Source of the DNA: Haloferax sp. Q22
Lineage (GTDB): Archaea > Halobacteriota > Halobacteria > Halobacteriales > Haloferacaceae
Direction of reading: 5' to 3'
DNA: 64,000 nucleotides
Assembly (NCBI RefSeq): GCF_001482285.1
Contig: NZ_LOEP01000018.1
Location: 110,302 to 174,301, forward strand
Notes under the pieces: model-generated
What the model saw: only the letters and a program-made list of their open reading frames with translations
Database searches by the model: none
Told to the model about the DNA's origin: nothing
Translations under genes and position numbers: made by a program
Shown: piece after piece, positions 1 through 9,375 of the stretch
Position numbering within the stretch: position 1 is the first letter of the stretch
Layout: each line of letters starts with the position of its first letter

Positions 1-766
1 CGCCCGCATCGCCCGACGAATCGACGCCGGCGTCGTTGCCGCGGGAGACGCGCCGGTAGAGGTCGGCGAACGCCTCGTCGTCGGCCGTCGCGAGGTCGCG
101 GGCCGCGTCGGCGACGCGGTCGGCCCCGTCGCCGAACGACGATTGGATGTCCGCGTACACGCGCGGAGTGCCGCCGGACACCGAGTCGACGAGTTCGTCG
201 AGCGCGGCGGAAATCGGCGTGGCGAACTCCTCGCGCACGTCGTCGGCGGCGAGGCCGAACGAGAGGACGGCGGCGTGGGCGGCCGCTTGGACCGTCTCCA
301 TCGCCGCGTCGTGTTCCTCCGGCGTCGTCTCGAAGACTCGGTTGCCGGCCGCGTCGAGGTCGGCGAGGAGGGCGTCGGTGTAGGTGCCCGATTCGTCGGC
401 GACGGCGGCGACGTTGCCGGGGGCGTTGTGCGGGGCGAAAAGCGGGTGGAGGCTGAGTCGCTCGCGGTCGGGGAGGTGGTCGCGCATCGCCGCCACCGGA
501 GGTCCCATCGCGCCGGTCACGTCGCACATCGCGGCGTCCGCGCGGTGGGCGTTGTCGGCGACGGCGTCGGCCGCGAGTCGCATCGGAACGGCGAGACAAA
601 CCACGTCGAACCGCTCGTCGCCGTCCAGCGGGACCGCCCGGCCGCCCAGCGCGTCCGCTGCGGCGACCGCGCTCTCGGGGTCCGCGTCGGCGAACGCGAG
701 GTCGGCGTCGACGGTGCGGCCGAACCAGCGTCCCATTGCGCCCGCGCCGACGATGAGCACGTCCAT
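1..766 (-). CDS. tyrA: Prephenate dehydrogenase, C-terminal end outside window
   Basis: Prephenate dehydrogenase oxidatively decarboxylates prephenate to 4-hydroxyphenylpyruvate on the route to tyrosine. The protein opens with a Rossmann NAD(P) motif (IVGAGAMGRW, from about residue 5) followed by the beta-strand acidic residues of the dinucleotide fold (DADLAFADAD). The frame is open for 255 codons to the left edge without reaching a stop, so only a short tail is missing. aroA and aroC lie within 8 kb, consistent with a loose aromatic amino acid neighbourhood. The start at 766 puts the nucleotide-binding motif right at the N-terminus, as is usual. The family call rests on fold and context; a different NAD-dependent dehydrogenase is less likely. 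Confidence 0.82.
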   Translation of the reverse strand, partial: MDVLIVGAGAMGRWFGRTVDADLAFADADPESAVAAADALGGRAVPLDGDERFDVVCLAVPMRLAADAVADNAHRADAAMCDVTGAMGPPVAAMRDHLPDRERLSLHPLFAPHNAPGNVAAVADESGTYTDALLADLDAAGNRVFETTPEEHDAAMETVQAAAHAAVLSFGLAADDVREEFATPISAALDELVDSVSGGTPRVYADIQSSFGDGADRVADAARDLATADDEAFADLYRRVSRGNDAGVDSSGDAG

Positions 767-892
767 CGGTACGGGTGTGGAGGTGCAGCGGCCAAAAGGG
801 AATCGGTGGCGGCGGGTGTGGCGAGACCAGTCGGCTGGAGGCGTCCGAACCACCAGTTATTTCGATGACAGAATAGATGCTAACGAACGACG

Positions 893-1588
893 ATGCCCTC
901 CCCCAGTTCAGACTCCGATGCCGAACAGCGGACCCGACGACGCGTCCTCGCCGGGTTCGGGTCAGCGGTCGTCGCCAGCGCCGCCGGCTGTGGCGGACGA
1001 GTGCCCGGATTCGGCCCCGAACGAGTCGGTGCTGAGACGACGGTACGGGACGGAAGCGGTTTGGGGCCTCCCGAAATCGTCTGGCGGTACCCGCGACGCG
1101 AGGGCGACGAGGACGGTATCGGATACGCGGCCGTGGAAGCGAGACGGGTCGACCGCCTCGAAGGCCGCTTCCCGACGCTATCGCTCCAGTTCAACTCGAC
1201 CATCGGTGGGCTCGCCGCCGACGAACCCTACGAGGGGTACCGCCCCGACTGGTTTCGCTTCCGGTTCGAACCGCCGTCGTCGTACGAGAAGGCGACCAGC
1301 TACGCGACCCGCGTCGAGCCGCCGGGACAGTGGGAGGGATTTTCGACGTACTACGACCGCAAGAGCACCACTAAGCGGACCGTGATCGAACTCCGAGACG
1401 TGCAGACGCAGGGGACGATTATCGTCCCGGCCGTGTTCGCCCCGACGACAGAGTCGCTCCCGAAGACGCTGTACTGCCAGTTTACTGTGCAGGCGTCCCA
1501 TCCCGGTATCGCCGGGAAGACGGTGCGTGCCAGCGGTGAGGGCAATCTCCCGCTGGACGGTCTCCGTGGATTCTCGGCGTCGGACTGA
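893..1588 (+). CDS. Tat-exported lipoprotein of unknown function
   Basis: The 231-residue protein starts with a twin-arginine signal (RTRRRVLAG, residues 13-21), a short hydrophobic stretch and a lipobox-like end (ASAAGC, Cys33), which is the usual arrangement of haloarchaeal Tat lipoproteins anchored on the outer face of the membrane. The mature part is rich in aromatic residues and beta-prone segments with no motif I recognise. It stands alone between divergent tyrA and the following SDR gene. Function unknown; the export route is the only firm prediction. Confidence 0.8.
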   Translation: MPSPSSDSDAEQRTRRRVLAGFGSAVVASAAGCGGRVPGFGPERVGAETTVRDGSGLGPPEIVWRYPRREGDEDGIGYAAVEARRVDRLEGRFPTLSLQFNSTIGGLAADEPYEGYRPDWFRFRFEPPSSYEKATSYATRVEPPGQWEGFSTYYDRKSTTKRTVIELRDVQTQGTIIVPAVFAPTTESLPKTLYCQFTVQASHPGIAGKTVRASGEGNLPLDGLRGFSASD

Positions 1589-1702
1589 GCGACCTCTGCG
1601 CAGGACTCCCGGCGAGACGTCCACCTGCACCCGGCCCGCAAACCACGTTCAACCGACACCCGGTGTACGAACCATCAAGTGGTCGATGGCCGATAAGAAA
1701 CT

Positions 1703-2548
1703 ATGGCATTCGATGATGTGGATTTCGAGGGTCGGACGGCCTTCATCACGGGAACCAGTCGCGGTATCGGGAAGGCCATCGCGCTCGACCTGGCCGACCG
1801 AGGTGCGAACGTCGTCTCGACGGGCAAGACCGTCGACGGGCGCGAGGACCTCCCCGGGACCATCGTCGAGACGACGGAGGAGATACGCGAGCGCGGCGGC
1901 GACTCCATCTGGTGTCAACTCGACGTGCGCGACGACGACTCGGTGCAGACGGCCATCGACGAGACGGTCGACGCCTTCGGCGGCATCGACTTCGTCGTCA
2001 ACAACGCGGGCGCGATTCACATCGCCGGCTTCGAGGACACGCCGCCGAAGCGGTTCGACCTCCTCATGGACGTGAATGCCCGCGGGGCGTACGCGACCAC
2101 GCACGCCGCGCTCCCGTACCTCCGCGAGAGCGACCACGCCCACGTCGTCACTTTCTCGCCGCCGATGCCCGCCCGCCCCGCCCCGGGAAAGGTCGCCTAC
2201 GCGCTCTCGAAGTACGGCATGACGTTCATCGCGCAGTCGCTCGCGGGCGAACTCGACGCCGACGACATCGGCGTGAACGCGCTGTGGCCGGTCGCGGCCA
2301 TCGAGTCCGAGGCGACCCGACACTTCGGGATGGGCGCGCCCGAGGATTGGCGCACCCCGCAGATTATGTGCGACGCCGTCGCCGAGCTGTTCTCGCGCGA
2401 CCCGACCGACTGTACTGGCAACGCGTTCTACGACGAGGAACTGCTGTCCGAAGCGGGCGTCGACGACCTCTCGTCGTACGCCGTCGTCGAGGGGAGCGAA
2501 CCGGGACCGATGTCGGCCCAGCTGTTCGATCCCGAATACGAACGGTGA
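1703..2548 (+). CDS. SDR family NAD(P)-dependent oxidoreductase
   Basis: This 281-residue protein is a classical short-chain dehydrogenase. It has the cofactor motif TGTSRGIG at about residues 16-23, the NNAG motif, a serine in the TFSPP segment and the catalytic YALSK (Tyr-x3-Lys) pair. The cytosolic enzyme would reduce or oxidise a carbonyl or alcohol, with the substrate not deducible. The C-terminal 40 residues extend beyond the core fold and resemble the longer SDRs seen in haloarchaea. It is apparently monocistronic. Confidence 0.88.
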   Translation: MAFDDVDFEGRTAFITGTSRGIGKAIALDLADRGANVVSTGKTVDGREDLPGTIVETTEEIRERGGDSIWCQLDVRDDDSVQTAIDETVDAFGGIDFVVNNAGAIHIAGFEDTPPKRFDLLMDVNARGAYATTHAALPYLRESDHAHVVTFSPPMPARPAPGKVAYALSKYGMTFIAQSLAGELDADDIGVNALWPVAAIESEATRHFGMGAPEDWRTPQIMCDAVAELFSRDPTDCTGNAFYDEELLSEAGVDDLSSYAVVEGSEPGPMSAQLFDPEYER

Positions 2549-2716
2549 CCTCGATTATCGACGCTGAGACTCGGGAGCGGACGTTTATAATGGGTGAACT
2601 CGAGACCACTCGTGATGAGTTCATTGGTCGTCGCAACTAGAGAGACAGTCCTCTCGACGCGACGGTTTATCGAATCGGCAATTAGACTTATCTACTGGTG
2701 GAGAATCGCCTAGCCC

Positions 2717-3238
2717 ATGGAGTTCCCTCGCCTCCCGACACGAGATACGAGCGGCCAGAAAGTCGTCTTGCCGGACGACTTAGAGGGTGAACAGACGCTC
2801 GTGCTCATCAGTTTCGACCGCCGCCAGCAGTCGCTGGTCGGGTCGTGGCGCGGGTACGCGAAGGAGTTGTGCGAGACGTACGGACATTTCGAGTACTACG
2901 AACTGCTCGTCCTCGGCGGGCGGAGCGGGATGATGCCGCCGATGTCCGGCGGCGGGATGTCGCCGGGTGCCGCCCGGAGCCGCCCCCACGACAACGCGCT
3001 CATCGCACGGGTGAACAAGACCGCGCTCCAGCGCCGCCTCGGACTGCTCGGCGAGGGCAACATCTACGCGCTTCTCATCGAAGATGGGACCGTCGTCCGG
3101 CAGGCAGCGGGCGTACTCACGCCCGAGACGGGTGATGCGCTGGAAGACCTGCTAAAACAGTGGCGCGAGGCCAACTCCGGCTGGACCGACGCGCCCGCCG
3201 CGTGCGGTTCGACCGGCGACAACGCCCTCGACAGCTAA
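2717..3238 (+). CDS. Conserved haloarchaeal protein with thioredoxin-like fold signs
   Basis: The 173-residue protein is not confidently recognised. Its pattern (VLPDDLEGEQTLVLISFDR, a long helix, then IARVNKTALQRRLG and a strand with IYALLIEDGTVVRQAAG) resembles thioredoxin-like or ATP10/DUF4174-type folds, but the active-site CxxC is absent. A Gly/Met/Pro-rich loop (GMMPPMSGGGMSPG, about residues 74-87) interrupts the middle. A TATA-like element at about 2687-2693 lies 27 bp before the ATG, supporting a leaderless transcript and this start. Confidence 0.7.
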   Translation: MEFPRLPTRDTSGQKVVLPDDLEGEQTLVLISFDRRQQSLVGSWRGYAKELCETYGHFEYYELLVLGGRSGMMPPMSGGGMSPGAARSRPHDNALIARVNKTALQRRLGLLGEGNIYALLIEDGTVVRQAAGVLTPETGDALEDLLKQWREANSGWTDAPAACGSTGDNALDS

Positions 3239-3293
3239 GTTTTCACGCCGACCGTGATTCCGGTTCCGACCGCTTTCGCGTCCGTCATCCCGG

Positions 3294-4469
3294 CTACTCG
3301 ACGACGAATTCGACCGGGTACTCCGTCAGGTTCTCGTAGCCGTCCTCGGTGACGACGACGAGGTCTTCGATTCTGACGCCGCCGATTTCGGGGTCGTACA
3401 GCCCCGGCTCGATGGTGATGACGTGACCGGGTCGAAGCTCCTCACCGCTCGGGCTCAGCGAGGGGAGTTCGTGCACGTCGAGGCCGACACCGTGGCCCGT
3501 GCTGTGGATGAAGCCGGTCTCCGCCGAGGGGTCCGCGCGGAGCGTGTTCTCGCCGGCCGCCTCGTACACGTCGCAGACGGCGTCGTGCACGTCGGCTCCG
3601 GTCGCGCCCGGTTCGACGGCGTCGAGAGCGGCCTCGAACGCCTCCTCGGTGAGGTCGAACCACTCGCGGATTTCGGGCGACGGCTCGCCTTTCACGAACG
3701 TCCGGGTCATATCGCCGTTGTACTTCGTCTCCTTGTCGCGCGGGAAGATGTCGATGATGACGGCCTCGTCGGCCCGGAGCGGGCCGCTCCCGCGGTCGTG
3801 CGGGTCGGCGGCGTCGGCCCCGCAGGCGACGATGGTCTCGTCGAGGGCACAGCCGTGTCGCAGGAGCGTCACCTCGATTTCTTCCTTGACGCGCTCGCTC
3901 GTCAGGGGTTCGCCCTCGTAGGTGAGCGTGCCGTCGTCGGCCACGTCGGCGTCGCGGATGAGGCCCTCGGCGGCGCGCATCGCGGCCTCGTTGGCGTCCT
4001 GTGCGGCGTGGACGTGCTCGACTTCCTCGTCGGCCTTCACCGCGCGGATGTTCGTGAGCACGTCGTCGGTCTCGGCCTCGACCACGACGCCCTCGTCGCG
4101 CAGGGCGTCGGCGGTGCCGAGCGGGAAGTCCGCGGGGACCGCGAGCGAGTCGATATCGTGGTCGGCGAGGAACGCCGCGACCGTCTTCGCCTTCCCGACG
4201 ACCGAACCGTGTTCGGCGTGCTTGTCGCGGTAGTCGTAGTCGGAGAGCCGCGAGACGGTGTCGGCGCGGCTCTCTTTCTTCGCGCGGCCGAACTCCAGCG
4301 TTGAGACGAGGAGATGGATGCCCGCGGGCGTGTAGAGCGTCACATACGGGTCCGGCGCGTCGAACCCAGAGAGGTACAGCTGGTTGGAGTCGCTCCCGTC
4401 GGCCGAGATGAGATAGCCGTCGAACTCGTCGCCGAGGAACTCGGCCAGCGGTGAGAAATCGGGTTCCAT
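3294..4469 (-). CDS. pepQ: M24 family metallopeptidase (Xaa-Pro dipeptidase type)
   Basis: This 391-residue cytosolic peptidase has the N-terminal creatinase-like domain (about residues 1-140) and a C-terminal pita-bread domain. The five metal ligands can be followed: the two Asp in DIFPRD and NGDMTRTF, the His of [12 protein letters not shown], and the Glu residues of [10 protein letters not shown] and VRIEDLVVV. It should cleave Xaa-Pro dipeptides or N-terminal residues before proline. The start MEPDFSPL was chosen because upstream in-frame ATGs give a low-complexity Arg-rich extension lacking in the family. It is divergent from aroA across a 323-bp gap. Confidence 0.88.
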   Translation of the reverse strand: MEPDFSPLAEFLGDEFDGYLISADGSDSNQLYLSGFDAPDPYVTLYTPAGIHLLVSTLEFGRAKKESRADTVSRLSDYDYRDKHAEHGSVVGKAKTVAAFLADHDIDSLAVPADFPLGTADALRDEGVVVEAETDDVLTNIRAVKADEEVEHVHAAQDANEAAMRAAEGLIRDADVADDGTLTYEGEPLTSERVKEEIEVTLLRHGCALDETIVACGADAADPHDRGSGPLRADEAVIIDIFPRDKETKYNGDMTRTFVKGEPSPEIREWFDLTEEAFEAALDAVEPGATGADVHDAVCDVYEAAGENTLRADPSAETGFIHSTGHGVGLDVHELPSLSPSGEELRPGHVITIEPGLYDPEIGGVRIEDLVVVTEDGYENLTEYPVEFVVE

Positions 4470-4792
4470 ACTCCGGGGTTCGCCCGGCCGGTAGTAAAGC
4501 TCTCGCGTCGCAGTCGGCGGGTTCCGGTATCGGCCCCGCGACGCGTCTCTTCGGGCGGGAGACGTGTCGCGAGTTCGCCGCCGGAACGCGCCGCGAGCGG
4601 CCGCAGAGATCCGCGCGACTCGGTGTCGCGTTCGCCCGGACCGCCCGTGCCGTCCATCCCGAGTGTAGTACGCTCGCCCGCGATATATGTTTGTTGGCAA
4701 ACAAGAAACCGAGCGACCGCGCCGCCGTCGCCGTCCGGGAGAACGTCGCCGCGTCCGGTACCCTGATACCGGACCCTGCCGACCCCTCGCGT
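4470..4792. promoter_or_regulatory. Divergent pepQ/aroA intergenic region with palindrome over a TATA-like box
   Basis: This 323-bp stretch holds no credible gene. Near 4682-4692 the sequence GATATATGTTT resembles an archaeal TATA box reading toward aroA. It overlaps an inverted repeat GTTTG-TTGG-CAAAC at 4689-4702. If it is used, the aroA mRNA would have a leader of roughly 80 nt. The rest is GC-rich and featureless apart from short repeats of CGCGACGCG type. Confidence 0.4.
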
Positions 4793-6085
4793 ATGGACGC
4801 GCACGTCTCCCCGTCTCGGGTCGCCGGACGCACCCGAGCGCCGCCGTCGAAGAGTTACACCCACAGAGCCGTCCTCGCCGCGGGCTACAGCGACGAGGCG
4901 GTCGTTCGCGACGCGCTTGTCAGCGCCGACACCAAGGCAACCATGCGCGCGGTCGAGGCCTTCGGCGGGTCGGTCGACCGCGACGGCCAGACGGTCGAAG
5001 TCGCCGGCTTCGGCGGCCGCCCGGGCACGCCCGACGACGTGGTCAACTGCGAGAACTCGGGGACGACGATGCGCCTCGTCACCGGTTGTGCCGCCCTCGG
5101 CGAGGGCCTGACGGTCCTCACGGGCGACGCCTCGCTCCGGTCGCGGCCCCACGGCCCGCTTCTCGACGCCGTTTTCGACCTCGACGGCCGCGCTGAGAGC
5201 ACGCGCCGGAACGGGCAGGCCCCGCTCGTCGTCGGCGACGGCATGACCGGCGGCACCGTCGAGATTCCCGGCGACGTGTCCTCGCAGTTCATCACGGCGC
5301 TCCTCATGGCCGGCGCGGTCACAGAGGAAGGCATCGACGTGGAACTCACGACCGAACTCAAGTCCTCGCCGTACGTCGATATCACGCTCGAACTCCTCGC
5401 CGACTTCGGCGTGGAAGCGACCCGGACCGACGACGGCTTCTCAGTCCCCGGCGGCCAGTCGTACGCCCCCGAAGGCGGCGCGTACAGCGTCCCCGGCGAC
5501 TTCTCGTCTATCTCGTATCTGCTCGCGGCCGGCGCGGTCGCGGGCGCGGAGGGCGAGGACGTTGTCATCGAGGGCGCGCGACCGTCCGCGCAGGGCGACA
5601 GCGCCATCGTCGACATCGTGCGCGACATGGGCGCGACGGTGGACTGGGACGAGGAGGCCGGCGAACTGACCGTCTCCGCGGCCGACCTCACCGGGACGAC
5701 CGTGGACGTGGGCGACACGCCCGACCTGCTGCCGACCATCGCGGTCCTCGGCGCTATCGCCGACGGCGACACGGTCATCGAGAACTGCGAGCACGTCCGC
5801 TTCAAGGAGACCGACCGCGTGAGCGCGATGGCGGAGGAACTCGCGAAGATGGGCGCGAACGTCACCGAACAACAGGACCGCCTCACGATTCACGGCGGCG
5901 AGACCGACCTCGTCGGCGCGGCGGTCGACGGCCGCGGCGACCACCGCATCGTCATGTCGCTCGCCGTCGCCGGCCTCGTCGCGGACGGCGAGACGACGAT
6001 TGCGGGGAGCGAACACGTCGACGTGTCGTTCCCGAACTTCTTCGAGGCGATGTCCGACCTCGGTGCCGACATGACCGAAAACTGA
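4793..6085 (+). CDS. aroA: 3-phosphoshikimate 1-carboxyvinyltransferase (EPSP synthase)
   Basis: EPSP synthase transfers enolpyruvate from PEP to shikimate-3-phosphate, the sixth step of the shikimate pathway. The 430-residue length is normal. Diagnostic segments are [10 protein letters not shown] near residue 16 (substrate Lys/Ser), [11 protein letters not shown] (the NxGT-type signature) around residue 82, and the late [13 protein letters not shown] segment, which is the conserved R-K-E-(S/T)-D-R block. The start MDAHVSPS is preferred since earlier in-frame starts add an Arg/Ala-rich segment. Together with aroC 2 kb downstream and tyrA it serves aromatic amino acid synthesis. Confidence 0.96.
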   Translation: MDAHVSPSRVAGRTRAPPSKSYTHRAVLAAGYSDEAVVRDALVSADTKATMRAVEAFGGSVDRDGQTVEVAGFGGRPGTPDDVVNCENSGTTMRLVTGCAALGEGLTVLTGDASLRSRPHGPLLDAVFDLDGRAESTRRNGQAPLVVGDGMTGGTVEIPGDVSSQFITALLMAGAVTEEGIDVELTTELKSSPYVDITLELLADFGVEATRTDDGFSVPGGQSYAPEGGAYSVPGDFSSISYLLAAGAVAGAEGEDVVIEGARPSAQGDSAIVDIVRDMGATVDWDEEAGELTVSAADLTGTTVDVGDTPDLLPTIAVLGAIADGDTVIENCEHVRFKETDRVSAMAEELAKMGANVTEQQDRLTIHGGETDLVGAAVDGRGDHRIVMSLAVAGLVADGETTIAGSEHVDVSFPNFFEAMSDLGADMTEN

Positions 6086-6151
6086 GGGCGCGATCCGACA
6101 ACGAACTGACCGGACAGAACCTTTTTCGCCCGCCCGGACGCCGACGGTGGT

Positions 6152-7393
6152 ATGTTCGACGCCGACGCGCAGGCGCTCCGCGAGCGACAGTCGGACGGTG
6201 ACTACCTTCTACCGGCCTACGGCGACTGGTGTTTCTCGCGGATTCCGGGGACCGTCGCCGACCTGCTCGGCGCGGACGCCGGGCCGCGACTCCCCGCGTC
6301 GGCGACAGCGGACTACGACGACGTGTCGCGGGTGGTCGTCTTCCTCGTCGACGGCTTCGGCCTCGCCCAGTGGGACGGCGAGCGCGACCGGATTCCCTTC
6401 CTCCGCGAGTTCGAGCGCGCGGGTCGCGTCACGCCGCTCACCTCCGTCTTCCCCTCGGAGACGGCCGCCGCGATGAACACGTTCCACTCGGGGGCGCTCC
6501 CGGCAGCACACGGCGTCGTCGGCTGGAACGTCTACGACCCCGACGCCGACGAGATGTTCGAGGCGTTGCCCTTCCTCCGGAAGGACGGCACCGAGCCGGA
6601 GCGACTCGACCGCGGCGACGTGGCCGACTGCGAGAGCGTCTATCCCGACCTCGCCGCCGCGGGCGTCGAGACGCACCACGTGACGCCGTTCCCGTCCGAG
6701 GAGACGGTCCCGCACACCTACGACCCGGAGGACCTCTCGACGTTTTCGGACGCCTTCGCGGCGGCGGCCGAGTCGGCCGCGGACCCGTCGTACGTCTTCG
6801 CGTACCTCCCGCAGACCGACGCCGTGGCGCACGCCGAGGGCGTCGACTCCGAGGCGTACCGCGAGACGGCCGTCGAGACGTTCGACCGCGTGGAAGACGC
6901 GATAGCGACGCTCGCCGAAACGACCGACGACGAAGACGCGGGCGAGACGCTCGTCTGCGTCACCGCCGACCACGGCCTCGTCGACACCGACCCCGAGCGC
7001 AACCCCGACCTCTCGGAACCGCCGTTCGACCTCGTCTCGGACCTGCGGACGCTCACGGACGGGACGCCGATTCGGTTCTCGGGAAGCCCGCGGAACGTCC
7101 ACCTTCACCTGAGAGACGACCGAATCGACCCCGTCTACGACCTGCTCACGGCCGAGTTGGACGCGCGGGTGTTCCGGAGGCGCGAGGTGCTGGATCGGGG
7201 ACTGTTCGGCCCCGAGCCCTCGCCGACGTTCGAGCGGCGACTCGGTGACCTCGTGGTCGTCCACCGAGACCTCGGCGTCTGGTACGGCGACGAGGAGCCG
7301 GGGAACCTCGGCTTCGTCGCCATGCACGGCGGGCTTCACCCCGACGAGATGCTGATTCCGTTCGCCACGGCGACGCTGGACTCACTCCGCTGA
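6152..7393 (+). CDS. Alkaline-phosphatase superfamily phosphodiesterase
   Basis: The 413-residue protein belongs to the type I phosphodiesterase/nucleotide pyrophosphatase branch. The first metal ligand is in VVFLVDGFG (about residue 70), the nucleophile Thr/Ser region is FPSETAAAMN, later ligands are in YLPQTDAVAH and VTADHGLVD. It should hydrolyse a phosphodiester or pyrophosphate; the natural substrate cannot be read from the sequence. No signal peptide is visible, so a cytosolic role is likely. Its 3' end overlaps the convergent downstream gene by 12 bp. Confidence 0.85.
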   Translation: MFDADAQALRERQSDGDYLLPAYGDWCFSRIPGTVADLLGADAGPRLPASATADYDDVSRVVVFLVDGFGLAQWDGERDRIPFLREFERAGRVTPLTSVFPSETAAAMNTFHSGALPAAHGVVGWNVYDPDADEMFEALPFLRKDGTEPERLDRGDVADCESVYPDLAAAGVETHHVTPFPSEETVPHTYDPEDLSTFSDAFAAAAESAADPSYVFAYLPQTDAVAHAEGVDSEAYRETAVETFDRVEDAIATLAETTDDEDAGETLVCVTADHGLVDTDPERNPDLSEPPFDLVSDLRTLTDGTPIRFSGSPRNVHLHLRDDRIDPVYDLLTAELDARVFRRREVLDRGLFGPEPSPTFERRLGDLVVVHRDLGVWYGDEEPGNLGFVAMHGGLHPDEMLIPFATATLDSLR

Positions 7394-7912
7394 GTCAGCG
7401 TCGGGGCCGCGACCCGTCACGCCCGTCTCCTTCACGATGGCGTCGACCCACCAGAGCTTGAGGGCCATCACGCCGAGCGTGCCGAGGAGCGTGCCGACCG
7501 GCCTGCGCCGAATCGCCGAGACGAAGGCGTAGGCCGTGACCGGGATGTTGAGGACGTTGAGCACGTTCGGGTAGTCGAGACCCATCGTCCCGCGCTCGGC
7601 GTCGAGCCACTCGCGCTCGGCGAGAACGATTCGACTGAGGTAGTTGTCCGTGCGCGCGGGGCGCGGGAACAACACCGGGTTGACCGCGGTGAACGCGAGG
7701 GCGGCGAGAAAGAGCCGGCGGTCCCGTCGGTAGACGGCGTACATCAACACCGGGTAGACGAGGATGCGCGTGCCGGCGCTCCACGGGTTGGCGTGGCGCT
7801 CCCAGAAGGTCGCTTCGAGGCGGTCGCGGAGTCCGGAAGCGGAAGGGGACGCGGCGTCGGGGTCGGGAGCGGAATTGGAGGCGTTGGGGTCGGAGGGAGG
7901 CGTCGATTCCAT
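7382..7912 (-). CDS. DUF6653-like small membrane protein
   Basis: The 176-residue protein has a Ser/Pro/Ala/Asp-rich N-terminus and then a conserved block with FWERHANPWSAGTR, two or three hydrophobic segments (VLMYAVYRR, LFLAALAFTAVNPVLF, LLGTLGVMALKLWWV) and the motif NYLSRIVLAEREWL. This matches my memory of DUF6653 proteins, common in haloarchaea and without known function. The start MESTPP was chosen because the longer frame would run into aroC, which is divergent. The C-terminus overlaps the preceding convergent gene. Confidence 0.75.
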   Translation of the reverse strand: MESTPPSDPNASNSAPDPDAASPSASGLRDRLEATFWERHANPWSAGTRILVYPVLMYAVYRRDRRLFLAALAFTAVNPVLFPRPARTDNYLSRIVLAEREWLDAERGTMGLDYPNVLNVLNIPVTAYAFVSAIRRRPVGTLLGTLGVMALKLWWVDAIVKETGVTGRGPDADSAE

Positions 7913-8018
7913 ACGGCGGGTTCGTCGGCATCGACCATGAACGTGGGGTCGCCGAACCCCCGCCCACGATTGCGCCTTTCTACAAACACTAAATGGGCGG
8001 CCACCCGAGGGGCGGGTA

Positions 8019-9176
8019 ATGAACGGCAACGAATTCGGTCGTCTCTTTCGGATGACCACCTACGGCGAGAGCCACGGCGACGCGATGGGCGTCACCGTGT
8101 CCGGCTGTCCCGCCGGCGTGGAGCTCTCGGTCGAAGACGTACAGCACGAACTGGACCGACGCAAGCCGGGCCAGTCGATGATTACGACGAGCCGCGGCGA
8201 ACCGGACGCCGTCGTCGTCAACTCCGGCGTGCAGGACGGCTACACGACGGGCACGCCCATCGGGATGGTCGTCCAGAACAAGGACGCGCGCTCGGGCAAG
8301 TACGAGCCCTACGTGACCGCGCCGCGGCCCTCCCACGGCGACTTCACCTACTCGGCGAAGTTCGGCACGCGCAACTGGGGTGGCGGCGGTCGCTCGTCCG
8401 CGCGCGAGACGGTGAACTGGGTCGCCGCCGGCGCGGTGGCGAAGCAGGTCATCGAGCAGAGCGACTACGACATCGAGGTGAAGGCGCACGTGAACCAGAT
8501 CGGCGACGTGGAAGCGCCGGAGGTCTCCTTTGACGACCTGCGCGAGCACACGGAGGAAAACGACGTGCGGTGTGCGCACCCCGAGACGGCGGCGGAGATG
8601 CAGGAACTCATCGAAGAGTACCAGAAGGAAGGCGACTCCATCGGCGGCTCGATCTACTTCGAGGCGCAGGGCGTTCCGCGCGGCCTCGGTGCGCCGCGGT
8701 TCGACTCGTTCTCGGCGCGGCTCGGACAAGCGCTCATGTCGGTTCCGGCGGCGACGGCGTTCGAGTTCGGTCTCGGCCGCGAGGCCCGCGAGTGGACCGG
8801 CCACGACCGCAACGAGAACTGGGAGTTCGACGAGGAGGGCGACCCCCGCCCGGTCGGCAACAAACACGGCGGCATCCAGGGCGGCATCACGACCGGCGAA
8901 CCCGTGTACGGCGAACTGACGCTCCACGCGCCCACGTCCATCCCGAAGAAGCAACGGACCGTGGACTGGGAGACCGGCGAGGAAAAGGAGATTCAGGTCG
9001 TCGGCCGGCACGACCCCGTGCTCCCGCCCCGCGGCGTCCCAGTCGTCGAGGCGATGCTCTACGTGACTATCCTCGACTTCATGCTCCTCGGCGGACGCAT
9101 CAATCCCGACCGCCTCGACGGGCAGGCCGGCGAGTACGACACACCGTACCACCCGTCCAGTCCGGACAACGAGTAG
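8019..9176 (+). CDS. aroC: Chorismate synthase
   Basis: Chorismate synthase makes chorismate from EPSP with reduced FMN as catalyst. The 385-residue protein shows the family signatures: GRLFRMTTYGESHG at the N-terminus, the SGCPAGVELS segment, RPSHGDFTYSAKFG, the GGGRSSARET block and KHGGIQGGITTG. All are well preserved. A TATA-like element (CACTAAAT) lies about 27 bp before the ATG at 8019, so the transcript is probably leaderless. It follows aroA in pathway order. Confidence 0.97.
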   Translation: MNGNEFGRLFRMTTYGESHGDAMGVTVSGCPAGVELSVEDVQHELDRRKPGQSMITTSRGEPDAVVVNSGVQDGYTTGTPIGMVVQNKDARSGKYEPYVTAPRPSHGDFTYSAKFGTRNWGGGGRSSARETVNWVAAGAVAKQVIEQSDYDIEVKAHVNQIGDVEAPEVSFDDLREHTEENDVRCAHPETAAEMQELIEEYQKEGDSIGGSIYFEAQGVPRGLGAPRFDSFSARLGQALMSVPAATAFEFGLGREAREWTGHDRNENWEFDEEGDPRPVGNKHGGIQGGITTGEPVYGELTLHAPTSIPKKQRTVDWETGEEKEIQVVGRHDPVLPPRGVPVVEAMLYVTILDFMLLGGRINPDRLDGQAGEYDTPYHPSSPDNE

Positions 9177-9375
9177 CGAATCCGATTCCGCGTTATCGTT
9201 CACTCTATTCCGCGGGCGTGACAGCCCGTTTGTCCACTTTCGATGGTGGGACGGTGAGTCAGTTTAACAATATTAAGTCCTTCATTATCTTTCCTTGTTA
9301 ATCCATAGCAAAGTCTTTAATCGGACCCTCCCCAACTTTTCAGGTAGCGCCCCAGCGGGGCCGTGAGCTCAACAT
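9177..9375 (+). promoter_or_regulatory. porAB leader with AT-rich promoter and hairpin
   Basis: An AT-rich patch (TTTAACAATATTAAG near 9263-9277, then TCTTTAATC near 9314-9322) supplies TATA-like elements well upstream of porA. A perfect short hairpin GCCCC-AGC-GGGGC lies at 9349-9361, only 14 nt before the porA start codon. Unlike most genes here, porA therefore seems to have a structured 5' leader that could influence translation. There is no clear Shine-Dalgarno sequence. Confidence 0.45.

Noticed and set aside
2590..2640. A 16-codon frame beginning MGELETTRDE after the SDR gene
   Set aside because: Too short and without motif; the TTTATAATGG upstream is adequate for a TATA box but the spacing to the ATG is too small.
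4451..4792. Extension of aroA to an upstream in-frame start
   Set aside because: It adds over 100 Arg/Ala-rich residues absent from EPSP synthases and crosses the promoter and pepQ start.
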